A stretch of 64,000 nucleotides of DNA from Planoprotostelium fungivorum (GCA_003024175.1 MDYQ01000257.1:186001-250000), one strand, 5' to 3'; positions 47,394-59,300 are shown, counted from the stretch's first letter. A program made the numbers and translations. The notes: generated by a model not told the origin, from the sequence alone.

Positions 47394-47676
47394 ATAAAAT
47401 CACGCTACGAATGCCACCTCTCGTCTCCGTTGAAACATGATGGATCGTCATCGTCAACTCCATCGACCTTCTTCGCTTTTTCTGCCATCCATCTCTTGTC
47501 GTCGTTGTATCAATAGACGTAGAGGAGGTGGTCAGTGAGGAATAGAGGCCAATGACGGACAATACTGGGTTCCCATAGTGAAGAACAACGATGGAACAAC
47601 GCAGTCACCAGAGAAGAGACAGATCATCCGTCGTTATCATTAAAGCTTTATCATCATTCGATTGCCGCTCTCTTCC

Positions 47677-48189
47677 ATGTCTGGTTGCAAGTGTGTGGCC
47701 ATTTGTGACCTCTCTGCGACGTAAACGTTAATCTTGAAGCTCAACACCATTGCTGACGTCTCCTGATCGGAACGTCCACATAATCATAGAGTGTTGTGTC
47801 TTACAACATCCATCGCTGACATCATAGATCCTCGTGAGTGTTGTGAAGGAATCCTCAGAACCTCTCTAACCCATCACTCTCCAAACCATATGATGATGGT
47901 GTTGTTGTTCAGAACTCGTCGACCCGCTTCCTCTGTCGTCATCTATAGTCTCGTGACCTCCCCACCACTTTAGATATACCATCGAAGAGGGATGTGCTTC
48001 TGACGAAGGCAAGCCTATTACGAAGGAAGATCTGCCTCGTAAGGTGACATCGCGCTTCGATGTTTTTTCGTAGACGAGAAGATTCTCGGTAAGGAAGGTA
48101 AGATGAACGCGGGAACGAGCAACATTCGAGCGACGCAACGCAAGAACGTAGACCATTGGGTTGGCTATCTTTGCGCTGTCGACATATGA
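47677..48189 (+). CDS. Possible small spliced gene, about 95 residues
   Basis: Starts MSGCKCVAICDLSA and joins in frame through four short GT-AG introns to TSIADIIDP, LVDPLPL, YTIEEGCASDEGKPITKEDL and a last exon ending WVGYLCAVDI. The phases agree at each junction I chose, including a strong GTAAGG donor near 48.04 kb. I do not recognise the family and the first two exons are weak. Confidence 0.3.
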
Positions 48190-48412
48190 ATCAAGAAGAA
48201 GACTGAAATGGAGTTGCGATTTTTACCCTGCCGAATTTGAATCGCCAAACGAGGAAGACATTCCGAACGCGAGCGGCTTGTATCATCAACACTTGTATCT
48301 CTTCAGTCGCTTCAGCACCTTCTCTTACAGATCGATTCTGAGCAGAGGAGCAACAACAGAAGCATAACCCCTTTTTGACAACACCAACACGTCAGCACAA
48401 GAGAGTGATAAC

Positions 48413-49329
48413 ATGGAAGGCGTGGAGTTTGAGAACTCCCTGCTCGTACTCACTCATGCGAGTTTAATGAAGAGGAAGATACCAGAGACGGAGCCCGTCA
48501 CCCCTCCATCTTCTCAACGTGACGGTGACACAACACCACCCCTCGTAGAGGATGACAGCACCCCCCGCAGCAAACGGAGGAAACAGAGGAAGGCGAAGGC
48601 CTCCGTCTCTGGTGAGTTCTCATTTCATATTCTTAAACCGCCCGGGATGATTTCTCGACTCATTCTCTCAATGCATTTCGACTTCGTCTGACGTCGCGAT
48701 AGTCGAGCAGACCGACATCAACGTGACTCTCTCCTATTCACCCCGCGAAAGATCGACGAGGGGCAGAAGCATCGTCAACCATGATGCCTCTTCTTCTGGT
48801 TCAGAAGAGACGAGTGATGCCTCCCCCGTCGATTCGATCGGACCCGCCGCTCTTGTGGCCAAGTTGGATCCGAACCTACCTTTGGTCGCCACTTTGGACA
48901 GAAACATGCTGCTGTCCATGTCCAGCAAGGACTTCGAGACATTTTTCAACCATTTATCTACCGAGAGAACCCTCACACGCTCCGAAGAGAAGATGTTGAA
49001 GGCCCAGCGAAGGTGTCAAGACATTCAATGGATGTTTGTCTGACATCACTCGCAGGCTCATCTCCAACCGAGAGTCCGCTCAAGCCTCCCGAAGGAGAAA
49101 GAAGGCTTACATCGAGGAATTAGAGGGCCGAGTTTTGGAAATGAGTTTCAAGATGTCTCAAGTCACAGCCAACAACGCTGCCCTGAGCGCACAGACTGCA
49201 GGTGAACCCACAACACCTCTCATTGTGCTGATGATGGAATCAGATCTTCTCAACGAGAACGCGACGTTGAAGAATCGATTGGATGAGATGACTAAGCAGG
49301 CGACGTCCTCCCCAGGAGGCCCGCCGTAA
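48413..49329 (+). CDS. bZIP transcription factor
   Basis: Four exons. A basic segment near residue 60 (RSKRRKQRKAKA) may be a nuclear localisation signal. The bZIP region reads LISNRESAQASRRRKKAYIE with the invariant Asn and Arg of the basic region, followed by a leucine-zipper stretch (LEGRVLEMSFKMSQVTANNA, then LLNENATLKNRLDEM). It should bind DNA as a dimer at ACGT-core or AP-1-like sites; TGACGTCA occurs often in introns of this window, but no link is shown. The Ser/Pro-rich middle is probably disordered. Confidence 0.85.
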
Positions 49330-49580
49330 AGAACGTCTCTCATTGCCGTGCAGAGTCGGCTCTATTTATATGTTCTCTATACGCTGTAACGCGTTAAGAG
49401 TCGAGAGCTCGGAGGTAGTTTATATATTTGATAATAAAAAGAAGGTTATATAATCTTTTCGTTGCTGTCGTCCCTCTTGCCCCTCTTTGCACTAGTAATT
49501 CGAAATAAAGAAGACTTGTCTGAATGTACAAAGACAGAGTGCACATAGATAACCTCTGGTAGGTAGAAGAAGCAAAAAGA

Positions 49581-49652
49581 TGGCCCCTGCGAGGATCGAA
49601 CTCGCGATCCCCAGTTTACAAGACTGGTGCCTTGCCGCTTGGCCAAGGAGCC
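49581..49652 (-). tRNA. tRNA-Thr (UGU), inverted second copy
   Basis: Identical in structure to the copy at 43488-43559 on the other strand, including anticodon TGT and both internal promoter boxes. A T-run follows on the minus strand (AAAAAG at 49573-49578 as read on plus). About 45 bases of 3' flank (TTTTTGCTTCTTCTACCTAC onward) are also shared between the two copies. Confidence 0.95.
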
Positions 49653-49731
49653 GGATGTCAGCCTCATTGAACACCTCTATGTGGTTGTGTGAGCAGCACA
49701 TAGTAGACAGTAAAAGTCGACTTATTGGATA

Positions 49732-50074
49732 ATGTCGACGGATCAATTTCCGGATTTTACATTCACTCGTCGATCAGACAACACGGACACCAACTCCAAG
49801 AGAGACATCGAGACAGCATCACTTCGATCCTTTTGGAAACCGATCTCAATCCGTGAGTTCTTTTTAGTTTTGTCGAAGATCCACCGTAGAGGTTGATGTT
49901 TACTCAGAAGTCCCACACGAGCTATTATGTCTCGAATTCCCTCATTTTGTATCCCTCCCAATCGAGATCGTGCCTCGATGTTCCATCAGCGATCTCTCCA
50001 CGAATATCACAGCCACCTTCTATGCGATTGAGAGGATACCTATCTCGATTCATCGTTCTCGCTCACGCCAATAA
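49732..50074 (+). CDS. Unrecognised small protein, about 97 residues
   Basis: Exon 1 reads MSTDQFPDFTFTRRSDNTD to FWKPISI, then a GTGAG intron of about 55 bases ending TTTACTCAG. In phase 1 the next exon reads VPHELLCLEFPHFVSLPIEI and ends HRSRSRQ. A second frame over the same exon stays open further, to 50213, so the choice is uncertain. No family recognised. Confidence 0.35.
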
Positions 50075-50609
50075 CGACGGTTTCGCCTCTTCTCGAGACG
50101 ATAGAGAAGCCAGACCAACCACGCCATCTCCTTCCTTCCACCTTCTCAATCCCAAAGATGAAGAAGATGTCGTAGATATGTCTCGCTTGGCCCACTTGAG
50201 TATGCGATCGTAGAATGTCTTCCTCATTCTGATGATTCAAAGGAGAGAGTCTGGGCGCCTCTGTGGTTAACCTTCCAACTTGGAGAGTGAACCCTCTTTC
50301 CACTCGCCTTCACTGAACTCACGACGACTGTTGTATAAATATCGCACGATTCAAAATGCACGATCTCCATCGATTCCAATATGTGCTATCTCTGACCTCG
50401 TCTTCACCGCTGTAGATCCAAACAGCAGGTCGACAACGACTTATCGCGTCTAAACCGTCTGAAGGTCATCCTCGGTCCGAGGGCTACACGGAGACGAATT
50501 AGCTAGCTATCTTCGAGGGTGGAACCACTAGGCTCTACCATCTCTATCCAACCTGAGTCCTTGCAATCAAGAGACGACGGCCAACGCTCTCGAGACCACA
50601 CTACCCACC
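50075..50609. other. Gap with no supported gene
   Basis: Contains a TATAAATA at about 50333-50340 and a stretch of mixed sequence to the next short gene. The rest of the alternative frame of the preceding gene ends at 50213. No structured RNA could be folded by eye. Confidence 0.4.
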
Positions 50610-50790
50610 ATGAGACCGAAGAAGCAGATCACTCAGTCTCTCCAAAAGATGATCTACGATTTGGATGAAGGTATCATCACTTCTCTGTTGGGTCTGGGGG
50701 TATTTTTTACTCGCAGGCGTAGCTCTCATCGTTCTGGTCGCGGTTTATGCTGATGTGATGAGGTGGATGATGAGAGGTACGAGAAACTAG
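50610..50790 (+). CDS. Forty-four-residue single-pass membrane protein
   Basis: Two exons. MRPKKQITQSLQKMIYDL then DEG joins in phase 1, across an intron of about 45 bases, to VALIVLVAVYADVMRWMMRG and TRN stop. A basic N-terminus is followed by one hydrophobic helix, as in small mitochondrial or ER subunits. Splice sites (GTATCA...TCGCAG) and frame agree. Family unknown. It is convergent with the TRIAP1-like gene. Confidence 0.5.
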
Positions 50791-50922
50791 AGATGGAATA
50801 AAGGGCATGACTACAAATGGAACGGGTCAACCTCTTCATTATTCTGGCGTCGAGCATGCGGTTTGACGCCTCCGCGGTGATACATTGTTCAAAAGAATGG
50901 AAGAGTCTCTTCGATGAGAGTC

Positions 50923-51196
50923 TCATTTCTTGTCTATCTTCTTCCTCTCCGATGGAGGATTGATTGCATCAGACACCGTAGGATCATCAATGGCCTTCAG
51001 TCTTTTCTGTTTAACTTGAGATATCATACTATCTAACACTGTTCACCTTGATACACTGTTGATATGCGACCCACTCTTCGTTGCATTCAATGGTTGTCGC
51101 TTTACCTGCCAGAAAGTCTTTGGCATACCATCGAAAAAAGCACTGATCGTGTTTCTCTTTCAAATCTTGACAGACGCTAGGTGCTGAGAAGTCCAT
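50923..51196 (-). CDS. TRIAP1/MDM35-like twin CX9C protein
   Basis: Two exons, about 76 residues: SVCQDLKEKHDQCFFRWYAK, DFLAGKATTIECNEEWVAYQ, then QCIK joined in phase 0 to KRLKAIDDPTVSDAINPPS. The two CX9C pairs (C..9..C twice) and CFxRWYxxxFLxG match the UPF0203 family. Mdm35/TRIAP1 partners Ups/PRELI lipid carriers in the mitochondrial intermembrane space and is imported by the Mia40 oxidation route. The charged tail ends ERKKIDKK. Confidence 0.85.
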
Positions 51197-51295
51197 GATG
51201 CGATCTGTTCACATCACATCACATCATCCAGAGGCAGTTACCGAGAAATTTCCAATTTTCAACTTGAATTTGATCTATTGATACACCCTCCTTCA

Positions 51296-54200
51296 TCACT
51301 TCAGGTCCACGAAAGAATAAGGATCAGAGCGATCCATGACCTGCAGTCCTACCTCTTCTCTGAATCTTCCCAATTCTCTGACGATGTCGCGGCTGCTGAT
51401 CCTCCGCATGGGATCTACCTTCCAGCTATGCATCTCGTTAACGTCGATTCAAAATGAAGGCGATTCACCATCGTTCCATGATGTGATTGTGTGGCTCTTT
51501 TCCTTCGTTCTCAGGAGTGTTTCCTTCCATCACGAGAGCCCTGACCTTTTTGGGTGTCAGCTCAAGTTCATCATCTTTTCGATTTCACCTCTTTATGGTT
51601 CTTGTCGCTGTAAGGAACTCTACCATCATTCATCACTTCCCTACTCTCATCAATCCCTCTCTTCACATGCATTTCTCACCAGAAGAGCATGCCGAAAGAC
51701 CATACATCAGACGCGAAGCTGTAGACCTGCTGGGACAACACTTCAGGTGCCTGTCTACGAGTCAGCACTTTTGCATGAGAGGTCGACTCACACTCCATCT
51801 CAACAAAGAATCTCCAGCGGTTTCTCTCACGATCCTCTTTCCATCTTTCATTGCCATACCTCTCGATCTCAGTGGATTGAAAATACAATAAAATCGATCC
51901 CTCACTGAAATCGCACAGTTTAGCTTCTTCCCCTCGAATCAACACATTCTTTGCAGTTACGGCAGTGTGAACGATGTCCATCGATTCTAAATAAGACAGA
52001 GCCGATGCAACCTGAAGCATCCTGATGCGGGTGAGACTCTCCCTTCAGAATGACTCACGCTCGATAGCGTTGGAGGCGTGAGAAGCTCGTGTTTCCAATG
52101 CTCTCGGCGAGCTTCACGGACAGATTGCATTCCATCCGCTCGAACACGATCCACACTCCACCGACGTTGTTTTTAAAGTGGGACAAGTATAGGATGACGT
52201 TCGGATGATGCAGAGACTGTTCGACGTGAAAAGGAGAAGGTGAAGAGACACACTTTGATGATGGAGAGCTCGTTCAAGGTGGGTCGCTTGTCGATCTTTG
52301 ACGCTTGCTTCACGGCTACAGGGGTTGAATCAGACTGTACACCCTCGTACACCGTGGAGAATTCTCCTTCTCTCAATGTCTCTCCCAAAATAACGTGCTA
52401 TCTCTGTCATTCAAATCTCACAGGTTCAACTCACGTTGTCCCTTGCAGCATCCATGGGGATATCATTCATGTCCACCTGTCCTTGTCTTCACTCTTACGT
52501 CTAAAGACGGCACCTTGTCACCTGAGACGATGCCCTCCTTCGTTTCAATAGGATGACTGCGATGACGATGGACACGATGATGAAGGCGATGGATCCAAAT
52601 ATAGATCCTGTCTGTGTCAGATATCACAGAGAAATGTCCACTCACCGATGATGATGGGAATCGTGGAGTGGGAGGCGGATGATGGAAACTTGTCGACCTG
52701 ATCGGCAGATTGGATGGGAGATAGGCTGCCGACCGTGAAATTGGTGAGATGATTGCAGGCACAAGTGATAAAGTAGTCGACGTAGTCACGGTGCGTCGTA
52801 CAATTATCTCCGCGCCACACGTCGTTCATCTCGTTGTAGTACAGACAGACGAGACGATCGAGATCTTCAGACTTGGTGACACCCTTCGTGGGCATGGTGA
52901 TGACGAAATTCTCCGATGCTCCGTTGACCTGTCAATCGATGTCAATCTGACGTTTGACAGCCGATAGGATACCTCTATGACGTTACCATCCTCATCAGTG
53001 ATGGTCAAGCCGTAGATGCTGGCAGATAAATTCTCCGGTGGAGGCGATTTGAAATTTCCGGTGGTGTAATTGTACTCCATGAATACAATGATAGACGGTA
53101 AGCTCTGGTCGAGTTCCCTCCTTTCGTTCGCGATGTCGTTGAGTAAGGATGAGGCTACAGAAGCTGCCGCTCGATGGGTTCCGTTGGTCGTGGTGTAGAC
53201 TTGTACTATGGTCGAGTTTGTGTTGGGCCTTCTTGCGTCATAAGCCGTCAGATTCACCGATGGAGCGGAGATGGTGATCGGGTTGGATGAAGTGATGTTG
53301 GAGAATAATTGGGACATGACTTGATAGATTGCAGTGGGAGATAAGGTCCTGTTGTTCCCTCCTATGGTCTGGACCTGTTGTGATGCTTGTGAATCAGAGA
53401 TGGGTGACACAGCCGTGTAACCGTTGGTACCGTTTGTAGAGCTCATCGGAGTCGTTGTAGTAGTGGATACGTCGGGAATGGTACTACTACTTGGCTTGGG
53501 ACTGGTCTTGGAGCTGGACGTAGTACTGGGTGTACTTGGCATAGTGAAGCTCCATGAATTCGTTCGCATAGAGGGCTGATGTCTGTCACGTCACGTTCGA
53601 ACGAGTTGTCTCACCGCAGTGGTGCACACCCTCCCATTGCAATCGTACTGCGATCGACGGTTCATCCTACGTCCACAGAAATTGGCCAAGTAGAGACCAT
53701 CCAATTGATCATAGTGACTCGCAACGTTGCAGAACAATTGTGGATCGTCCGTCGTGACGTTGGTGAACATGTCACCGGGGGAAGTGACCCATTCGATGGA
53801 GTTGTCCGTGGTGAAGGTGGAGTGTAAGACACTACACGTCACACCGACACCGTATTGGGGATAGATGGTGATGGGAGTGAACGAATAAGTGAAGTTGCAA
53901 CGGTCGATCAGGATGAAGTCCATGGATGTGATGGCGTAATGATAGGTCGTGTTGCTCTCGAAGAGAGTGTTGGTGATGCTGCCTTGAATGGTGGAGATGT
54001 CTGTGGAATGTCAGGGAGATGTCAGTGGATGGGCTGACCTGTGGTATTTTGAGATGGTGATGAATTCTGAGAGAAAACTGAGGAATCGACCGAAAGAGTT
54101 GTGGCAGATATCACGACTGTTCACGGTGAGATAAATTAGATAAATGCAGATAAATGTAGATAAATGTAGATAAATGTCAATAAATGTCACTCACCCGGTG

Positions 54201-56020
54201 CATCGTTCCCGATGAAAGTAGAATTGTAGATCGACGTGTCAGATCCCGCCACGAGAGGTTGGTCAGACACATTGTCGTTGACAGTACAATTATTCATGTT
54301 CAATCTACGCCTCCCATTGACGAGAGACACGTTATTGTACGTAAACTGACAGTCATTCATCGTCACAGTGCCCACACTCATCAACGTCGCGCTCGACGTC
54401 GGCGTCACACCGTTCGTGTGATTCGCAAAGTGACAATCGTTCAGAAGGATGTTGGAACCACTGATAACTGGATTTCCATTGGAGATGAAAGAGATACCAC
54501 TGAGGAGGCTGTAATTCTTGGAGAAGAGGGTAGCACCGTAGGTCTCGGCTGAGTTGGAGACGTAGACACTCGCGGTATCTCGTGGAACGTCAGTGGTTGA
54601 TGCGTCGACATCACGATGTCGATGGATCTGTACCGTTCAAAGTGCCCGTGGAGTAGACCACACCGGATGAATATCCGGAATTGAGTGTGAAGTTACAGTG
54701 ATCAATGGTGATGTCACCTCCATCTGAGAGGAGTTACGTTCAACCCGTTACACAACTCACACAACAAGGCCAAGTTCCCTTGATTATTGTAAAATGTAGT
54801 CTCTTGGACCAACATGCGGCTAGCTCTCACGGCACCGTTAGAATTACACACGTTGTTGGTGAAGTTCGAGCGGTAGATGAAGATTGAATCTGCATTCACG
54901 ACTGATTCATCATCAGATGTTGTCGTCGAATGAGTGATGCACCGTAGCCCATGGAACTTGAGTCGAAAGAGGAAGAGCGGATGGTGGCCGTAGTGCTAGA
55001 GATGAGGGAGCTGTTACAATTGTAGACCGTCACCCCGTCCACTGGAGAGGTGAGATGATGCATGTCAGGTGATGGATCTCACGTGTGACCGTGGAGCTCT
55101 GAATAAGAGATGGACCATATTGACCCACGAGGTTGGCGAAATTGCAGTCCATCAGCATCGCGTCGACCGACTTGATGCTGAACTTCTGAAGAGTATTCGT
55201 CAGAATATCCGCATCTGAGGTGTAGAAGGCAGACTGCACGACGGAGATGGTGACACTGCGGAAGGAAAATGAAGTCTGAGCTCCTCCGAAGATCTGGATG
55301 GAGTCGGTGCTGTTCAAGGTGGCCGCATTGAAGGACACGCTCTGAGATGTGACGTTGCATGTTGCATAGATCGTGCTCAGGTTCATGTTGCTGTATGAGA
55401 GAGAGATACCTGTCGAGATCAGATGTGGATGGAGAGGAAAGCCTCGAATGCACCCGAGCATGGCTGGCCGTTGGGGTTTCGTAATTCCAAGCCTCTGATG
55501 TTCGATCCGTTGATAGAGAGAGTCGATATGTTCGACAGGGAGAATGTATAACTTTGACCGCTCAGAATGTTGGTTGACCAGATCGAAACATTGGTAATGG
55601 ATTGCAGTAGAACGTTACCCAATCCCCATGAGGAACCATTGAGTATGACCTTTCGATATCAGAGGGGAATTCTTCGCGTGGATCGTTCACCACTGGGAAG
55701 TTGCTGATCAGAATGCTTCCCTGTATCGGAAACGTAGAGGTGATGGTCAATGATTGTATCACACTGGTGGAATTGGAGGTTAGGTTGACGGCTGGTCCCC
55801 ATGGGGCTGTGGAAGCATCGACATTAATGGTCACTGTCTCACAATTCGTCCCAACTAGATAATTGTACGCTTTCAAAGTCAACCTACCAGCTACACACCC
55901 ATGCTCACCTGATTGGATGGTGCCGTTTCCAACATTTCTGGATGCTATGCAAGCAGAGGATGATCTCGCGAGATAGAGAACGAGCAGAGAGACCAGTATA
56001 TGGGACAGATTAGCTCTCAT
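51296..56020 (-). CDS. GPS-motif receptor with repeat ectodomain, one membrane segment and pseudokinase
   Basis: Signal peptide MRANLSHILVSLLVLYLA. Ectodomain (about 56-53.6 kb) is a run of short beta-strand repeats rich in Asn and Ser (SIYNSTFIGND, VQETTFYNNQGNLALLCE, IFIYRSNFTNNVCNSNGA) typical of right-handed beta-helix proteins. A Ser/Thr/Pro stretch leads into a GAIN-like region and a GPS motif (NEMNDVWRGDNC, then CACNHLTNFTVGS with HLT). The membrane helix GSIAFIIVSIVIAVILL is followed by a tyrosine-kinase-like domain: EGEFSTVYEGV, PVAVKQASK (Lys kept), MDIVHTAVTAKNVLI, LCDFSEGS, APEVLSQQVYSFASDVWSFG. The HRD Asp is replaced by Ala while Asn and the DF of DFG remain, so activity is doubtful. 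The end reads MDRSDPYSFVDLK. A 10-base tandem repeat fills one intron. Confidence 0.8.
54131..54190. repeat. Six-unit 10-base tandem repeat in an intron
   Basis: Units close to ATAAATGTAG in tandem within an intron of the GPS receptor gene, ending at its GTGAGTGACATTTATT donor on the minus strand. Confidence 0.85.
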
Positions 56021-56334
56021 GCTGTTGAATGAGTGCTGCGTTCTTCCGTGCTGTATGCTGATGTCACAATCGCGTCTACTTACGGCCTTTCTGCCTGGAG
56101 TCGGTCTCCAGGTCAATTCTCGGCTTCAACTGCACGAACGCTATCGAGCCTCTTTATACGAGTGCAGTCGTCATAAACGAGGAGCATGCATAAACCTCTA
56201 AACATCCTCTCATGGGCCCGGTTTAAGGACCAAGTTCTTATGATGAGCACCTTACCGATGGATCCGGCTTATTTACTTCCTTCCGTGGATTCTTTACAGA
56301 GAACACCCATTTCTTCACAACCTTTTATCTACAT
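56021..56334. other. Gap between GPS receptor start and RGS-containing gene end
   Basis: Upstream of the receptor gene and downstream of the RhoGAP-RasGEF-RGS gene, both on minus. No small gene or clear site seen. Confidence 0.4.
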
Positions 56335-59300
56335 CTAACTCCGTGACTGCATGAGACTCAGCATGTCATCACTGGCCGAGAACCTCTCAAAGTAGTTCTC
56401 CTCTAACTCCTTCCACACATACTCTTGTGCCGATTGATAGGTCCGATGATCGAAGACTCTGAACTTGACTGCCTCTTCCACCTGTTGAACGATCCTATCT
56501 GGGAGTGATATTCCATTTTCCTGGAAATAGTCGTTGTAGATGCGCTGGGCCCCCGTCTGGATGTCGTTCTGATCTTCCAAGTGGCTGAAGGAGAGGGCGT
56601 CTTCGTAGAAGTCGAGGAGATCTCCTGCTTCGCGTCAGATGACGTCATCAAGTACGTACGGGAGACGTAGAGAGTGATACATATCATGATGAACACCGAG
56701 ATACGATCGTGTGATGATGAAATGAAGAAGTGATGATGAAATGAAGAAGTGATGATGTGATGTTTTGTGATGTGATGTGTTATGATGATGGTGTGATGAT
56801 GTGATGTCACCTGCGCTCTCTTTCGATAACCAACTGTGGAAGATGTCCTTATGACGCACAGACTGCATCAGCTTATCCAATGAGAAGAGAAGATCTTCCG
56901 GTCCCAGGGAGGACGTACTCTCCGTCATCTTGTCCGTCGACGCCTGTACGTATCAGTACGTACACTTACGGTTGTAGATGGTGGACTCACGTGCATATTG
57001 TCACCACTGCTGCGGTTCGATAGAGATATGGGATTGGGAGACTGTGGGATGGGTCCCTATTAAAGTGAATATTCCGTCTACATCGTTGTAGATGGATCAC
57101 CTTCGAACCCGATAGGGAATCTCGTTTGGGCTCGTATTTGGAGGATAGTTCAGAGAGTGTCTCTCTGTCAAACGCCTGCTCTTATCATCAGCCATGACTC
57201 ACTTTGATGATCATGATGATCGCGATCACGATGAGAGGACGATGATCACCTTGATGTGAATGAGATAATTATAAATAGGTTGGATTTCCCCGAAATCGTA
57301 TTGCTGAGACTGATACCTCTGTATCTCTCTCATGTGATGATACAGCAATCGATACTTTGTGAAATTGATCATCCCCTCGATCAAATCGGGGTTGTTCTCT
57401 TCCGTGCTGAATAAATACTTTGTGTACAGTACTGTCGACATAGTCAGTGTCGACGATCGAAATTTCGATGAAAATCACCGATGTAAGGTACGGCGGGTAG
57501 TGAACACTTTTCGATCTCGTCACGATAATTCTTGTAATTCCTCCCCATGTCAAATAATTCCGCCAACTTGTTGTACTGCTTCATGTGGCCCTTGCTGACT
57601 CCCTGTCAAATGTCAGATGTCACGTGTCAATCTGACACTCACGCTCCAAGTCTGACGCAGACGATCCACGGAAGAAGTGCAGAGGCCGGCGAATATGGCA
57701 CAACATCCGAGGAAATCACTCAGTTCCCGGCAACCCTCGGACGCTTTGATGAAGAAGGTGATGACTTCCGCCCTCTCTGTCGCCGTCTCTCTCTTCATGA
57801 TCTCCGTGGCAACCCAGAGGGCCCACTGTGTGAAATCAGGGAAGGTGATCAGATGAGGTGATCGATGATGGTGATCACGATGGACGATCAGCGTCATGAT
57901 GGTGCAGTTGATGAGATGATGACTCACCATGTTGACTCTGGATGTGATCGCAGCAAAAGTGGGACTACAATCCGTGTTCATGAAAGACTTGTGCAGACAT
58001 TCTCTCGTATCGATGCCACAGAACATCCTCTGATTGATCAAGGCGATCTGTCTACACAATTCCATCACGTTCCACTGGGTGATATCGATCTACAATGGAT
58101 CAAAATCGGAATTTCCACGACATTTCACCTCGATGAGGAGATTGGGTGCTGGTGATTTGATCAGCTCGGGTGACGTGGGGCGGGGTCTGTCAAATAACGG
58201 TAGAATTTCCGGGAAATTTCCCGTCAAGAAGGATCGGAAGTCAGAGCCGAAGGGGGTGTTCATGCAGGGATCGGACCGAAGAGAATTGGCCCACGTTCTC
58301 AGAACGTTCTGCATCCTGGAGACGGTTACGTACGCACATTACGTATCACGTGATCACCTGTCCGTCAGCATGACTCGGTAGTTGGGTCCATTCTCTTCTT
58401 TTATCTTTTCGTGGCTGGAAAGTCAAAGAAAAATGGAGGAAGTGAAATTTCAGTGGAAAAGATACAGTTCTTTGAGTTTGTTCAACAGTTCATCTCTCGT
58501 GATGAAATAATCCTGACACGCGATGAAAGTCGGTATGATCTCTCTATCTACAACGCGTCATCTTCCCGTTCGAATGAAACGATCGAGAAATAAAATACAA
58601 TAAAAGATGGTTACCGATGGAGAAGGGGTCCATGATGGCCAGTAGGATATTGTCCACGGTACCCAATCTGACCACTGGGAAATCATTCTTCACCATGAAT
58701 TTGAAGTCTGCATCCTCCACCACCTGTCACCAGGCGTCAGATTTCCCACAGATTCTCCACGAATCTTCCCACCATGAAGATCTTCTCGTAGTGAGTCAAC
58801 ATCAATCGGATGATGGAGGGACAGCTGATGGTCATCTCCTTCGGTGTGTCTAAATTTGGCTTCTCCGGTCTCATCATGATGGGTGCGAACGCTTTCGCCA
58901 GCATGTGGGAGTTCATGTGGTTGGTGGATGAATGTTCCTGGAATTTTCTGAAGAGGGAGAGGAGGTATTGTAAGACCAGACGATGAGAAGGTGGAAGCTG
59001 ATAGACGAGAGATCGAATCAATCGTATCTGCGTCTCCACGTCTTTCACTTCGTCTACAACGTGTCAGCGGTGATGCGAGAAATAAAATGAAATAAAAGTC
59101 ACCCGCGACGATGAGCCAGTCACGGTATAGATGATAAGCTAGAATGGGCACGGGCAGCTCTGCTAAGAAGGTCTTGAGTAGACCAGCGAGACTGTGTACG
59201 TTGGCGATGGCGTGGATCTCGAGTTTGCCTTTGGCGATGAGCATGTCTTATCGTTTCTGTCTTCACCTTTCTCGATGCATGTCTTCAATTCTTGCACGGC

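Noticed and set aside
43488-49652. Mobile element bounded by inverted tRNA-linked repeats
   Set aside because: The interior holds ordinary host genes and no transposase; shared sequence is limited to the tRNA and a short flank, so a duplication is enough.
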